Below are positions 35,024 to 43,699 of a stretch of DNA of 58,865 nt, piece after piece (position 1 is the stretch's first letter; every line of letters begins with the position of its first letter). The position numbers and the translations under genes were made by a program. This DNA comes from an uncultured Campylobacter sp. GTDB taxonomy: Bacteria > Campylobacterota > Campylobacteria > Campylobacterales > Campylobacteraceae. The notes below the pieces were generated by a model. It was not told where the DNA came from. It did no database searches and worked only from the letters and a program-made list of their open reading frames with translations. The DNA is taken from assembly GCF_963526985.1 (NCBI RefSeq), contig NZ_CAURPW010000011.1, positions 1 through 58,865 of the forward strand. Reading direction: 5' to 3'.

Positions 35024-35203
35024 TTGAACCGATTTGCCAGGCTATTTTTATTATCAGTGTTTTATTTTCCGTTTGCTAGTTTTATAAAATTTTGCGGCAT
35101 AGAAACGGTAAATTTTAGATATACAACATCCGCCAGCGATAGCGTCAAGCACAAAACGATGCCGCAAAATCTAGCTGCGATTAGGCACGATATGCTCGCA
35201 TAA
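35024..35203 (+). CDS. Possible small exported protein, 59 aa
   Basis: An open frame from TTG at 35024 that would give a signal-like N-terminus (NRFARLFLLSVFYFPFASF) and a short polar tail ending RHDMLA. The ribosome site is weak. It starts 3 nt after the RluA gene stop. It may be a real short secreted product or the remnant of a longer gene. Confidence 0.3.
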   Translation: MNRFARLFLLSVFYFPFASFIKFCGIETVNFRYTTSASDSVKHKTMPQNLAAIRHDMLA

Positions 35204-35330
35204 AAAGCTCAAGAGATAAACTAACGTAAATTTCGTTAGTAAATTTGGCCTTGTTAATTATCGCGCGGTTAAATTTAAACGGCTGGAAACGGGCTTTAGC
35301 ACCAACCGATTGGATTAAGCGGAAATTTAT

Positions 35331-35340
35331 GGGGGGGGGG
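35331..35340 (+). repeat. Homopolymeric G10 tract, likely phase-variable
   Basis: Ten consecutive G sit 37 nt before the start of the 120-aa membrane protein gene and directly before TAGAAT, a possible -10 box. In Campylobacter, G tracts of 8 or more vary in length by slippage. Outside a coding frame, this one could set promoter spacing or a leader structure. Confidence 0.75.
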
Positions 35341-35376
35341 TAGAATTATGCAAATTTTATTTGAGGAGTATTTTCT

Positions 35377-35739
35377 ATGAGTTTTATTAAAAAAACTTTC
35401 GGCGGACTTAGCGCGTCTTATTACATGCGGCATCTATTTTTCGGCGCTATCTTTACGGCTTTGTTTATAGCGCTTATGTATAACGGAGGCGATAAGCGAA
35501 TTTTTAGCTATCTTATCTTTATCGCAAACACCTTTTTGTATCCATATTCACGATTTGTTTATGAGAGCGTCGCGGGTTTTATATTTGGAGATAACGTATT
35601 TTTCGTAAATGCGCTATTTTTACTTGCAACAAAATTTATAACCATGCTGCTTTGTTATAGTTTTGCTTTTATTATCGCACCGCTGGGGCTTTTGTATTTA
35701 TACTTTTATCACACGAAAAATAAAACCTTTGACGATTAA
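35377..35739 (+). CDS. Small inner-membrane protein, 120 aa
   Basis: Three or four hydrophobic helices (LFFGAIFTALFIALMY; YLIFIANTFLYPYS; FFVNALFLLATKFIT; YSFAFIIAPLGLLYLYFY). No family recognised. ATG with GAGGAG at good spacing. A G10 tract lies just upstream, which suggests that its expression switches. The C-terminal tail is short and charged. Confidence 0.75.
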   Translation: MSFIKKTFGGLSASYYMRHLFFGAIFTALFIALMYNGGDKRIFSYLIFIANTFLYPYSRFVYESVAGFIFGDNVFFVNALFLLATKFITMLLCYSFAFIIAPLGLLYLYFYHTKNKTFDD

Positions 35740-35783
35740 AAATCAATTTGCGCACGGCGGCCGGGCAAATTTATAGCCAAAGG

Positions 35784-36704
35784 CTAAAAGCCGAATGCCG
35801 TCTCGCCGCTGCCGATTTTTACGACTTTGCCGCTTTGCGTCATCACGCCTAGGCCGTGCTCCATATCCCACGAACAGCTAAACTCAAAGCCTATTTTCGC
35901 GGTTTTGCCGCTAAGTAAAATATAGATATTTTGTAGCTCCACAAGCCTGCCAAGCTCGTGCGGCGCGCAGATATTTGGCATAAAATCACTCTTTGTCTCG
36001 CTCGGATAGTCGTAAATTTCTTGCCATTTTGGATAATTTTTAAAAATCTCGGTCAAAATTTCGTTTAAAATTTCCTCCTGATTTTGCCTTAAAAAATCAA
36101 CCGCATTTGAGTGCGTGCAGCTTGGTTTGTATACTTCATCGCCTTTTTTGTTTAGAAACGCGCAACAAAATTTTGCCTCTTGCTCTAAAATTTTACCGAA
36201 ATGTTCGAGTTCTATCTCAAATCCGAAATCGTCAAATTCATCTTCACCATACTCTTCTTCTATAAATTCAGGCAAAATTTCAGGATTTGCAAGATAATCT
36301 TTAAAAAATTTAGCGATGCGTTCGTCTCCGGCAAAGACATAGTCCCTGTCCGCGTCGTAGCTTTTTTGCAGATATTTTAGCGCCGCTTCTTTTTGACCGC
36401 AGACTAGACAGCGCTCGCCTCTATAATAGTCTTTCACGTAGGACGGTCTATCTTTTGCCTTATCGCACTTATACATCTCATCGATCCAGCGCAGGACGTT
36501 GGCGCAGTCTTTCAGCTCTTCGTATTCGCTTATCATGCGGTGCGCGTAGATGTACGCATCGTAGATTTTGTACTTTTCCTCGTCTGCTTCCGCCCATTTT
36601 GTTTCTATAAAATCCACGATTTGTGCTTTGGTTATCTTTGATTTTTTAAGTAGCGATTTACTTAAAAATACGTCGATTTCGTCCATTATTTTTTGCACGT
36701 TCAT
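35784..36704 (-). CDS. DUF6985-type protein, 306 aa
   Basis: The N-terminal half is helical (TPR-like: ALKYLQKSYDADRDYVFAGD) and has a CLVCGQ pair. The C-terminal part (FSCSWDMEHGLGVMTQSGKV then VKIGSGETAF) matches the DUF6985 signature as I recall it, a domain found in proteins often linked to immunity loci. Cytoplasmic; no signal. Start ATG 3 nt after the stop of the upstream 109-aa gene, so the two form an operon. Confidence 0.7.
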   Translation of the reverse strand: MNVQKIMDEIDVFLSKSLLKKSKITKAQIVDFIETKWAEADEEKYKIYDAYIYAHRMISEYEELKDCANVLRWIDEMYKCDKAKDRPSYVKDYYRGERCLVCGQKEAALKYLQKSYDADRDYVFAGDERIAKFFKDYLANPEILPEFIEEEYGEDEFDDFGFEIELEHFGKILEQEAKFCCAFLNKKGDEVYKPSCTHSNAVDFLRQNQEEILNEILTEIFKNYPKWQEIYDYPSETKSDFMPNICAPHELGRLVELQNIYILLSGKTAKIGFEFSCSWDMEHGLGVMTQSGKVVKIGSGETAFGF

Positions 36705-36706
36705 TG

Positions 36707-37036
36707 TTACTCCGTTATAAATTTCCTACTGATTTGCCTTACGATCTGAAAATAATCGCCGAATTTTTTCTTGACTTTTTTGAAATTTTTTATCTTATAC
36801 ATATACTTTTTATCGCGATGACAGAGCATCAGATAGGTCGTAAAGTGTAAAATATCTAAAATTTCGGCACGCAAATTTTTATCTTTTATTTCGATTTCTA
36901 GGCAGATTTTTAGGATTTTTTTGAAAATTTTCTTATCAAAATAGCAAAAATCGTAGAGCAAAACGAAAAACGAGTCATCGTTATCTCTGTCTATTTGCTC
37001 TCTTAAAAATACTATTTCATCGGTTTCGTTCGTCAT
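36707..37036 (-). CDS. Hypothetical protein, 109 aa
   Basis: Unrecognised, helical and Lys/Ile/Phe-rich (CYFDKKIFKKILKICLEIEIKD; YMYKIKNFKKVKKKFGDYF). Its start overlaps the end of a predicted 34-aa membrane peptide, and its stop is 3 nt before the DUF6985 gene, so these three look cotranscribed with rlmN. Confidence 0.65.
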   Translation of the reverse strand: MTNETDEIVFLREQIDRDNDDSFFVLLYDFCYFDKKIFKKILKICLEIEIKDKNLRAEILDILHFTTYLMLCHRDKKYMYKIKNFKKVKKKFGDYFQIVRQISRKFITE

Positions 37037-37121
37037 AAAAAGCCGTCTTAATGATTAGACCAAGCCCCGCAAAAACCACAACGCAGACGAAAACTATCTG
37101 GGATATATCAAGTAGCGTCAT
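37017..37121 (-). CDS. Small single-helix membrane peptide, 34 aa
   Basis: MTLLDISQIVFVCVVVFAGL followed by a short charged tail ending YDERNR. The hydrophobic stretch fits one membrane-spanning helix. Its ATG overlaps the rlmN stop codon as ATGA, implying translational coupling. I recall a similar small hydrophobic ORF beside rlmN in C. jejuni, which supports conservation. Function unknown. Confidence 0.6.
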   Translation of the reverse strand: MTLLDISQIVFVCVVVFAGLGLIIKTAFYDERNR

Positions 37122-38209
37122 TTTGCCGTCTTGGCTAGCGTTTTGCCGCTTGTTTGATTGTCGCGCTCTTTTAGCTGACCGCACGCCGCGCTGATGTCAA
37201 GGCCCTTGCTTTGCCTGATAGTGCAGGTCACGCCGTGATCGCGTAGGTATGTCTGAAATGCCTCCATATCGGCCGTGTTCGGGCGGCCGTATTCGCTGCC
37301 TTCGTGCGGATTAAAGTAGATCAAATTTACCTTTGCTTTGATGCCGTGTAGCAGCGAAACGAGCTTTTTGGCATCTTTTATACCGTCGTTCATGTCTTTT
37401 ATGACGAGGTACTCAAACATCACTCGCTTACGCATATCGATCGGAAAGCCCCTCACCGCCTCCATAACGGATTCGATTTTGTAGGCGTTATTTATCGGCA
37501 TCAGTTTACTGCGAAGCTCGTTAGTAACGGCATGCAAAGATATCGCTAACAGCACGCCCAGATCCATCTCGCCGAGCTTTTTTATTTGGCTACCTAGACC
37601 GCTCGTGCTAACGGTCTGGCGGCGTGGCGCGATAGCTAACCCGTCGTTTTCTTTTAAAATTTTTATAGCTTTACTAACGTTTTCTAGATTGTCTAGCGGC
37701 TCGCCCATGCCCATATATACGACGTTTACGCGACGTTCGTAGGGGATTTTATTTTCTCTTTTTATCCACAAAATTTGCCCTGCGATTTCGCCCGGCGTTA
37801 GGTTTCTCGTTAGTCCGCTCTTACCCGTTAGGCAAAACGAACAGCCCATGCGGCAGCCCACCTGCGAACTAACGCAGATCGTATAACGAGCATGGCGCGC
37901 CACCTCGCCGTTTTCATCGCTGAGCTCCTCTTTCATCGGCAACAGTACGCTTTCTATCCGTAGTCCGTCTTTGAGCTCAAAAAGATATTTGATCGAGCCG
38001 TCGGCACTCTGCTCAAATTTGACGCATTTTAGCGGGTCGAGGTAAAACTCCTGCGCCAAATTTGAGCGCAGATCTTTTGGCAAATTTAGCATCTCGTCAA
38101 AACTCGTTGCGTTTTTCTTATATAGCCACTCGAAAATTTGCTTTGCGCGAAACGGCGGCGAGAGCTGTTCTTTTAGCTCGTCTAATGTAAAATCAAGCAA
38201 ATTTTTCAA
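37118..38209 (-). CDS. rlmN: 23S rRNA (A2503-C2)/tRNA (A37-C2) methyltransferase
   Basis: A radical-SAM enzyme that methylates C2 of A2503 in 23S rRNA and A37 in some tRNAs. 363 aa; the cluster motif CRMGCSFCLTG near residue 118 (CxxxCxxC), VYMGMGEPLDN near residue 163, and ISLHAVTNELRSKLMPIN near residue 218. The catalytic Cys of the methyl-carrier loop lies near the C-terminus (ISAACGQL). The start overlaps the stop of the upstream nucleoside phosphorylase-like gene. Confidence 0.96.
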   Translation of the reverse strand: MKNLLDFTLDELKEQLSPPFRAKQIFEWLYKKNATSFDEMLNLPKDLRSNLAQEFYLDPLKCVKFEQSADGSIKYLFELKDGLRIESVLLPMKEELSDENGEVARHARYTICVSSQVGCRMGCSFCLTGKSGLTRNLTPGEIAGQILWIKRENKIPYERRVNVVYMGMGEPLDNLENVSKAIKILKENDGLAIAPRRQTVSTSGLGSQIKKLGEMDLGVLLAISLHAVTNELRSKLMPINNAYKIESVMEAVRGFPIDMRKRVMFEYLVIKDMNDGIKDAKKLVSLLHGIKAKVNLIYFNPHEGSEYGRPNTADMEAFQTYLRDHGVTCTIRQSKGLDISAACGQLKERDNQTSGKTLAKTAK

Positions 38210-38871
38210 ATGATTTCCTTTTGTTTTAGGTAGTTTTCAAGCTCTTTTTTGGCTTGCTCGTGGTTTTTAATAAAATCTTCGTGTGCGTTTTTATCGCAAA
38301 AATTCGTCGCTACGAATATGCCGTAAGCTGGGATTTGAAATTTTTGCGCGACTTTAAGTACGGCAAAAAATTCCATATTTTCTAAAAAATATCCGCGATT
38401 GAAAAGCTTGTGAGCCAAATTTTGATCGGTCGTGATGAAATTTGATGAATTAACCTTGTATGTTCCACGTGGAACAACAGAAGCGATTTCGCTTTCTATC
38501 GGCGAATAGCTCTTGCTTTCTAAGCTCGAGATTTCAATGTTTACCGCGGCTGAGCTTTCGTAAATTTCAAAAACTTCACCATCTCTGTAAAGTCCCGCCG
38601 AGCCTATAAAAATGATCTCACTCGGCAGCGCGTTTAAAATTTTATCTGGATTTTGAGAAGATTTAGCGCTTTGTAAAATAGGCGAATCTATCAAATTTAG
38701 CCTCTCGTCAAGCTGCCGATTGGTCATCAAATTTTGATCGTATCTACCGCAACCATCAACCATAGCTCGCTTTTGTAAAAGCGCCGTCAAATTTATGCTC
38801 ATATCCACTAGCCCGACGCCCATCGGTAGCGCGAATGGAAAAATCTCGTTTCGTCCCGCTGAAATAATCAC
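38206..38871 (-). CDS. Nucleoside phosphorylase-superfamily protein
   Basis: 221 aa, PNP/MTAN-like. IIFIGSAGLYRDGEVFEI is a typical glycine-rich strand-turn, and FLENMEFFAVLKVAQKFQIP then AYGIFVATNFCD is the C-terminal purine-site region where an ENMEG-like Glu binds ribose. The family cleaves nucleosides or methylthioadenosine; the substrate is not set. Start GTG at 38871. Its 3' end overlaps rlmN by 4 nt. A perfect parS-like palindrome lies inside it. Confidence 0.78.
   Translation of the reverse strand: MIISAGRNEIFPFALPMGVGLVDMSINLTALLQKRAMVDGCGRYDQNLMTNRQLDERLNLIDSPILQSAKSSQNPDKILNALPSEIIFIGSAGLYRDGEVFEIYESSAAVNIEISSLESKSYSPIESEIASVVPRGTYKVNSSNFITTDQNLAHKLFNRGYFLENMEFFAVLKVAQKFQIPAYGIFVATNFCDKNAHEDFIKNHEQAKKELENYLKQKEII
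38461..38476. other. parS-like palindrome 2
   Basis: A second exact TGTTCCACGTGGAACA, 3.7 kb from the first and about 21 kb from dnaA, inside the nucleoside phosphorylase-like gene. Two perfect copies of a 16-bp palindrome this close are very unlikely by chance in this composition. Confidence 0.78.
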
Positions 38872-38908
38872 GCCCTGCCTTTTTGCGCGCTAAATTTGAG
38901 CTCAAATT

Positions 38909-39664
38909 TCACAGTCTGACCTCGATGCCGTTTTGTCTGAGATATGTTTTAAGCGCCCTAATCTCGATCTCTCTAAAGTGAAAGATCGACGCCGCTAGGC
39001 ATGCGTCCGCGCCCGCTAAAAATGCGTCTTTGAAGTGCTCCATTTTGCCCGCGCCGCCGCTTGCGATGACGGGGATGTCAAGCTCGCTAAAAATGCGCGT
39101 CAAATTTAACTCAAAGCCGTTTTTAACGCCGTCGCAGTCCATCGATGTGAGTAAAATTTCGCCTGCACCGCGCTCCTGCGCCTCTTTTGCCCAAGCAAGC
39201 GCGTCTTTGCCGGTGTCTAGCCTGCCGCCGTTTATAAACACGCTATAGCCCTCGCCCGTCCTCTTTGCATCGATCGCGACTACGACGCACTGCGAGCCGA
39301 ATTTATTCGCCGCTTCGTCTATCAAATTTGGATTTTTGATCGCGGCCGAGTTGAGGCTTATTTTGTCGCAACCGACGTTTAGTAAGCGCGATATATCATC
39401 GATCGTACGTATGCCGCCACCCACGGTCAGCGGAATAAAAAGCTCGCGCGCTACACGTTCTACGACGTCCACTATCGTATCGCACTCAAGGTGCGACGCC
39501 GTGATATCGAGGAAACACAGCTCATCCGCGCCCTCCTCGTTGTAGCGTTTGGCTATCTCGACCGGATCGCCTGCATCCACGAGACCTACGAAATTTACGC
39601 CCTTTACCACCCGTCCGTCTTTGACGTCTAGGCATGGGATTATGCGTTTTGCAAAATGATTCAT
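38909..39664 (-). CDS. hisF: Imidazole glycerol phosphate synthase subunit HisF
   Basis: Cyclase subunit in histidine synthesis; with HisH it makes IGP and AICAR from PRFAR. A 251-aa TIM barrel with the two half-barrel phosphate motifs: IIPCLDVKDGRVVKG at the N-terminus (catalytic Asp11), IPLTVGGGIRTIDDI, SLNSAAIKNP, VAIDAKR (catalytic Asp near residue 130), and IPVIASGGAGKMEHF near 200. Complete and normal in length. Divergent from rsmA. Confidence 0.97.
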   Translation of the reverse strand: MNHFAKRIIPCLDVKDGRVVKGVNFVGLVDAGDPVEIAKRYNEEGADELCFLDITASHLECDTIVDVVERVARELFIPLTVGGGIRTIDDISRLLNVGCDKISLNSAAIKNPNLIDEAANKFGSQCVVVAIDAKRTGEGYSVFINGGRLDTGKDALAWAKEAQERGAGEILLTSMDCDGVKNGFELNLTRIFSELDIPVIASGGAGKMEHFKDAFLAGADACLAASIFHFREIEIRALKTYLRQNGIEVRL

Positions 39665-39767
39665 CGCTCTTCTTTGGCTAAAATTTGGCTTTATTTTAGC
39701 TAAATTTGACTTATCTAATCATTACATAAGATATTTTTGGGTAAAATCGGCGAAATTTAGGAAAAAA

Positions 39768-40631
39768 ATGGAAAATATTAAAGCAAAAAAATGCTTCGGA
39801 CAAAATTTTTTACACGACGAAGCGACGTTAAACAAAATCATCCAAGCGATTCCCAAAGATACGCAAAATATCGTTGAAATTGGGCCTGGCTTAGGTGATT
39901 TGACATTTAGAATTTTGGGGATTTGCGGCGTAACTAGCTACGAGATAGATACCGAGCTTTTTGCGCTGCTGCAGAAAAAATTCGCAAACGAAATTCAAAA
40001 CGGACGATTGAAACTTTTTTGCAAAGACGCGCTGGATCAGTGGAGCGAAGACGGCCTGAGCGATGAGCCGTATTTTTTAGCGGCAAACCTGCCCTACTAC
40101 GTTGCTACGAAGATGATCCTAAATGCGATCGAAGACGAGAAATGTCGCGGCTTAGTCGTGATGATACAAAAGGAAGTCGCGCTCAAATTTAGCGTAAAAA
40201 GCGGCGATAGAGATTTTAGCTCTTTGGCGATTTTAGCCTCGCTTCAAGGCGGCTGCGAGCTACTTTTTGACGTGGATGCGAGCTGCTTTAACCCGCCGCC
40301 GAAGGTGACTTCTTCGGTTATAAAACTGCAAAAAAGTAAAAATTTAATAGGCAAAACCGGAGTATTTGAGAGTAAATTTGAATACGAAAAATTTAAAACT
40401 TACCTCAAAATCGCCTTTAGCGCGCCTAGAAAAACGCTAATGAAAAATTTGAGTTCAAGCTATGAAAAGCCTGAAACCCAGCGAATTTTCAGTCTGCTAA
40501 ATTTGAACGCAAACATCCGTCCGCACGAGCTAAATGTCGATCTTTATCTAGAAGTATTTAAAAATTTAAAGGAAGATAATGAACGACAAGAACGAAGAAA
40601 AAGCGGTGGCCTCTCAGGGCAAGAGCAATAA
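39768..40631 (+). CDS. rsmA: 16S rRNA (A1518/A1519-N6,N6) dimethyltransferase
   Basis: KsgA, which dimethylates two adenosines near the 3' end of 16S rRNA during 30S maturation. 287 aa with the start KAKKCFGQNFLHDEATLNKI, SAM motif VEIGPGLGDLTFRI near residue 42 and the catalytic NLPYYVA near residue 107. ATG with GGAAAAAA. The last 53 nt overlap the start of rnj in another frame, so the genes are translationally coupled; C. jejuni has the same neighbours as I recall. Confidence 0.96.
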   Translation: MENIKAKKCFGQNFLHDEATLNKIIQAIPKDTQNIVEIGPGLGDLTFRILGICGVTSYEIDTELFALLQKKFANEIQNGRLKLFCKDALDQWSEDGLSDEPYFLAANLPYYVATKMILNAIEDEKCRGLVVMIQKEVALKFSVKSGDRDFSSLAILASLQGGCELLFDVDASCFNPPPKVTSSVIKLQKSKNLIGKTGVFESKFEYEKFKTYLKIAFSAPRKTLMKNLSSSYEKPETQRIFSLLNLNANIRPHELNVDLYLEVFKNLKEDNERQERRKSGGLSGQEQ

Positions 40632-42729
40632 AAAGCGCAGATTTCGCCCGAGAAATAAAAATAAACAAGAAAATTTAGATCAAAACGCGCAAAACGGCGA
40701 GCAAAAAGCCAGTCAAAGCGTGATAGATAATTTCTTTTTAGAGCCTTTTGACGGCAGCGAACAGCACTCCCAAAACGGCGAACATACTAACGCTAACAAA
40801 CAAAACGGCAAAAAAAATAGTAGTAAAAACGGCAAACAAAACTCCCAAAACGGCGCGCAAGGCGAAAATAAAAACGCTAACAAGCAAGCCGCTAACGCCG
40901 AAAATCAAACAGCAGAAGCTAAGCCTAAAAAACAACGAAAGTCGAAGAAAAATTTACCCGCCAAGCTAAGCGGAAACGAGCAGTGGCAGCAAGATATAGC
41001 TAGCGCGATGGAGGCAAATAAGGCCGTCCACGAACTGCGCCTCGAGCCGATGAAATACCTAAACTCGACCGATCACAGGATCCGCGTCACGCCTCTTGGC
41101 GGGCTGGGCGAGATCGGCGGAAATATGACGATATTTGAGACCGACACGAGCGCGATCATCGTAGATATCGGCATGAGCTTTCCTAGTGAGAGCATGCACG
41201 GCGTGGATATCCTGATCCCCGACTTTGACTACGTGCGAAAGATAAAAGACAAGATAAAAGGCGTCGTCATCACGCACGCACACGAGGATCACATCGGTGC
41301 GGTGCCCTACTTTTATAAAGAGTTTAAATTTCCGATTTACGCTACGCCGTTACCGCTCGGTATGATAAATAACAAATTTGAAGAGCACGGGCTCAAGCAG
41401 GAGCGTTCGCTTTTCCGCTCGGTCGAAAAGCGCAAGCCGTATTTGATAGGGGATTTTGAGGTCGAGTGGATACATATCACTCACTCTATCATCGACGCCA
41501 GCGCACTTGCCATCACGACAAAGGCAGGCACCATCATTCATACGGGCGACTTTAAGATCGACCACACGCCGATCGACGGCTACCCAACAGACCTTGGCAG
41601 ACTCGCATACTACGGCGAGCGCGGCGTACTGTGCCTGATGAGCGATAGCACGAACAGCTACAGAGAGGGCTTTACTAAAAGCGAAAGCAGCGTGGGCAAG
41701 ACATTTGACGCGATTTTCTCAAAAGCCAAAGGCCGCGTGATAATGAGTACGTTTAGCTCCAACATCCACCGCGTCTATCAGGCGATCGACTGGGGACTAA
41801 AATACAACCGCAAAGTTTGCGTCATCGGCCGTAGCATGGAGCGCAACCTTTATACGGCGATGGAGCTTGGCTACATCAAACTCGATAAGAAAATTTTTAT
41901 CGACGCTAACGAAGTCGGTAAATTTAAAGATAACGAAGTACTGATCGTTACCACCGGCTCTCAGGGCGAGACGATGAGCGCGCTATACCGAATGGCTACC
42001 GACGAGCACAAATATATAAAAATAAAGCCGACCGATCAGATCATCATCAGCTCAAAGGCGATCCCCGGTAACGAAAGCAGCGTCTCTACGGTGCTAAATT
42101 TCCTCATCAAGTCAGGCGCTAGCGTCGCGTATCAGGACTTTAGCGAGATACACGTGAGCGGTCACGCGGCGCAAGAGGAACAAAAGCTGATGCTACGCCT
42201 AATAAAGCCTAAATTTTTCCTTCCCGTCCACGGCGAGTACAACCACATTGCAAAGCATAAAGAAACAGCCGTAGCCTGCGGCGTGGACGAGCGAAACATC
42301 TATCTGATGAGCGACGGCGATCAGATGGAAATTTGCCAAAAATACATGAAGCGCGCCAAGACCGTAAAAACGGGCAAGGTATTTATCGATAACCAAATCA
42401 ACAAGCAAATTTCAGACGATGTCGTGATCGACCGCCAAAATTTGGCCGAAGCGGGCGTCGTGATGATCATCGCGCAAATTTCTCGCCACGGTGCTAAGCT
42501 CATAAACAAACCTCGCGTCATCAGCTACGGTCTGGTTGGCGATAAACAAGACGGCGAATTTAGAAAAGAGATGGAGGGCGTGTTGGAGCAGTATCTAAGC
42601 AACGTCAAAGAGGAGCTTTTAAAAGACGGTAGGATGCTCGAGGGGCAGGTGCGCCAGGTCATCCGTAAACATATCTTTAGAAAAGTCAAAAAATACCCGA
42701 CCATCGTGCCTATCATATACCTGATGTAA
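40579..42729 (+). CDS. rnj: Ribonuclease J with Asn/Gln-rich N-terminal extension
   Basis: 5' exo-/endonuclease of the beta-CASP metallo-lactamase family, the main mRNA-decay enzyme where RNase E is absent. 716 aa. Residues about 1-150 are low complexity with repeated QNG units and Lys clusters. The catalytic core follows: TPLGGLGEIGGNMTIFE, ITHAHEDHIGAVPY (metal site near 235), HTGDFKID, MSDSTNSYREGFT and VHGEYNH. H. pylori RNase J has a similar N-terminal extension that I recall as needed for helicase binding. ATG with AAGGAAG, inside rsmA. Confidence 0.96.
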   Translation: MNDKNEEKAVASQGKSNKKRRFRPRNKNKQENLDQNAQNGEQKASQSVIDNFFLEPFDGSEQHSQNGEHTNANKQNGKKNSSKNGKQNSQNGAQGENKNANKQAANAENQTAEAKPKKQRKSKKNLPAKLSGNEQWQQDIASAMEANKAVHELRLEPMKYLNSTDHRIRVTPLGGLGEIGGNMTIFETDTSAIIVDIGMSFPSESMHGVDILIPDFDYVRKIKDKIKGVVITHAHEDHIGAVPYFYKEFKFPIYATPLPLGMINNKFEEHGLKQERSLFRSVEKRKPYLIGDFEVEWIHITHSIIDASALAITTKAGTIIHTGDFKIDHTPIDGYPTDLGRLAYYGERGVLCLMSDSTNSYREGFTKSESSVGKTFDAIFSKAKGRVIMSTFSSNIHRVYQAIDWGLKYNRKVCVIGRSMERNLYTAMELGYIKLDKKIFIDANEVGKFKDNEVLIVTTGSQGETMSALYRMATDEHKYIKIKPTDQIIISSKAIPGNESSVSTVLNFLIKSGASVAYQDFSEIHVSGHAAQEEQKLMLRLIKPKFFLPVHGEYNHIAKHKETAVACGVDERNIYLMSDGDQMEICQKYMKRAKTVKTGKVFIDNQINKQISDDVVIDRQNLAEAGVVMIIAQISRHGAKLINKPRVISYGLVGDKQDGEFRKEMEGVLEQYLSNVKEELLKDGRMLEGQVRQVIRKHIFRKVKKYPTIVPIIYLM

Positions 42730-42738
42730 GGGCGCAAA

Positions 42739-43698
42739 ATGAGCGATACAATCAAAATAGCCGCTAACGTGCTAAAAACGGAAGCTAACGAGCTAACGAG
42801 AAATGCCGAAATTTTAGACGGCGAATTTGAAAAAGCGGTCGAGGTTTTATACAAAACCAAAGGTAAAGTCGTAGTTACCGGCGTGGGCAAGAGCGGACAT
42901 GTCGGCGCCAAGATCGCCGCTACGCTTGCTAGCACGGGCACGCCTAGCTTTTTCATGCATCCGACTGAGGCGATGCACGGCGATCTGGGTATGATCGGCA
43001 AGGACGATACGCTGCTAGCTATCAGCTTTAGTGGCGAGAGTGAGGAGCTAACCAAAATCCTGCCTCACGTGCAGCGTTTCGGCGTACCGATAGTTGCTAT
43101 GGCGAGGGATAAATTTAGTACGCTGGGCAAATTTAGCGATGCGTTCGTGAAGCTTAACGTTAGCAAGGAGGCCTGCCCGCTGGATGCCGCACCGACTAGC
43201 TCGACTACGCTAACGTTAGCCTTAGGCGATGCGTTAGCCGTTTGTCTGATGCAAAAGCGCGGATTTAAAAAAGAGGATTTTGCAAATTTCCATCCCGGCG
43301 GAAGCCTTGGCAAGAGGCTATTTTTAAAGGTTAAAGACGTGATGAGAAGCGAAAATTTACCGATAGTGCACTGGAATGCGAGCCTAAAACAGGCGATCGA
43401 CACTATGACGCACGGTAAACTCGGCACCGTTCTCATCGTGGATAAAGACGGCGTTTTGGACGCGATTTTAAGCGACGGAGACCTTAGGCGGGCGCTAATG
43501 AGAGAGGACTTTGATCTAAACGATGCCGCGATCAAATACGCGACTCTAAAACCAAAAGAGTTAAACGATAAAGAGATGTTAGCGATCGACGCGTTAGCGC
43601 TCATTGAGCAACATAAGATTCAACTCCTAGCCGTCGTGGAAAACGGCGTGCCAGTAGGCGTCTTGCACATCCACGACCTTGCAAATTTAGGACTATAA
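42739..43698 (+). CDS. kdsD: Arabinose 5-phosphate isomerase (KdsD/KpsF type)
   Basis: Makes D-arabinose 5-phosphate from D-ribulose 5-phosphate, the first step toward Kdo for lipooligosaccharide. 319 aa: SIS domain with VTGVGKSGHVGAKIAATLAS near residue 40 and HPTEAMHGDLGMI (catalytic His region near 80), then two CBS domains from about residue 195 (LPIVHWNASLKQAIDTMTHG; KLGTVLIVDKDGVLDAILSD). ATG 9 nt after rnj; its stop is 1 nt before the next ATG, so rnj, kdsD and rluB form an operon. Confidence 0.94.
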   Translation: MSDTIKIAANVLKTEANELTRNAEILDGEFEKAVEVLYKTKGKVVVTGVGKSGHVGAKIAATLASTGTPSFFMHPTEAMHGDLGMIGKDDTLLAISFSGESEELTKILPHVQRFGVPIVAMARDKFSTLGKFSDAFVKLNVSKEACPLDAAPTSSTTLTLALGDALAVCLMQKRGFKKEDFANFHPGGSLGKRLFLKVKDVMRSENLPIVHWNASLKQAIDTMTHGKLGTVLIVDKDGVLDAILSDGDLRRALMREDFDLNDAAIKYATLKPKELNDKEMLAIDALALIEQHKIQLLAVVENGVPVGVLHIHDLANLGL

Positions 43699-43699
43699 A

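Noticed and set aside
40579..40631. rsmA-rnj gene fusion
   Set aside because: The genes overlap by 53 nt in different frames, each with its own start and stop; it is an overlap, not a fusion.
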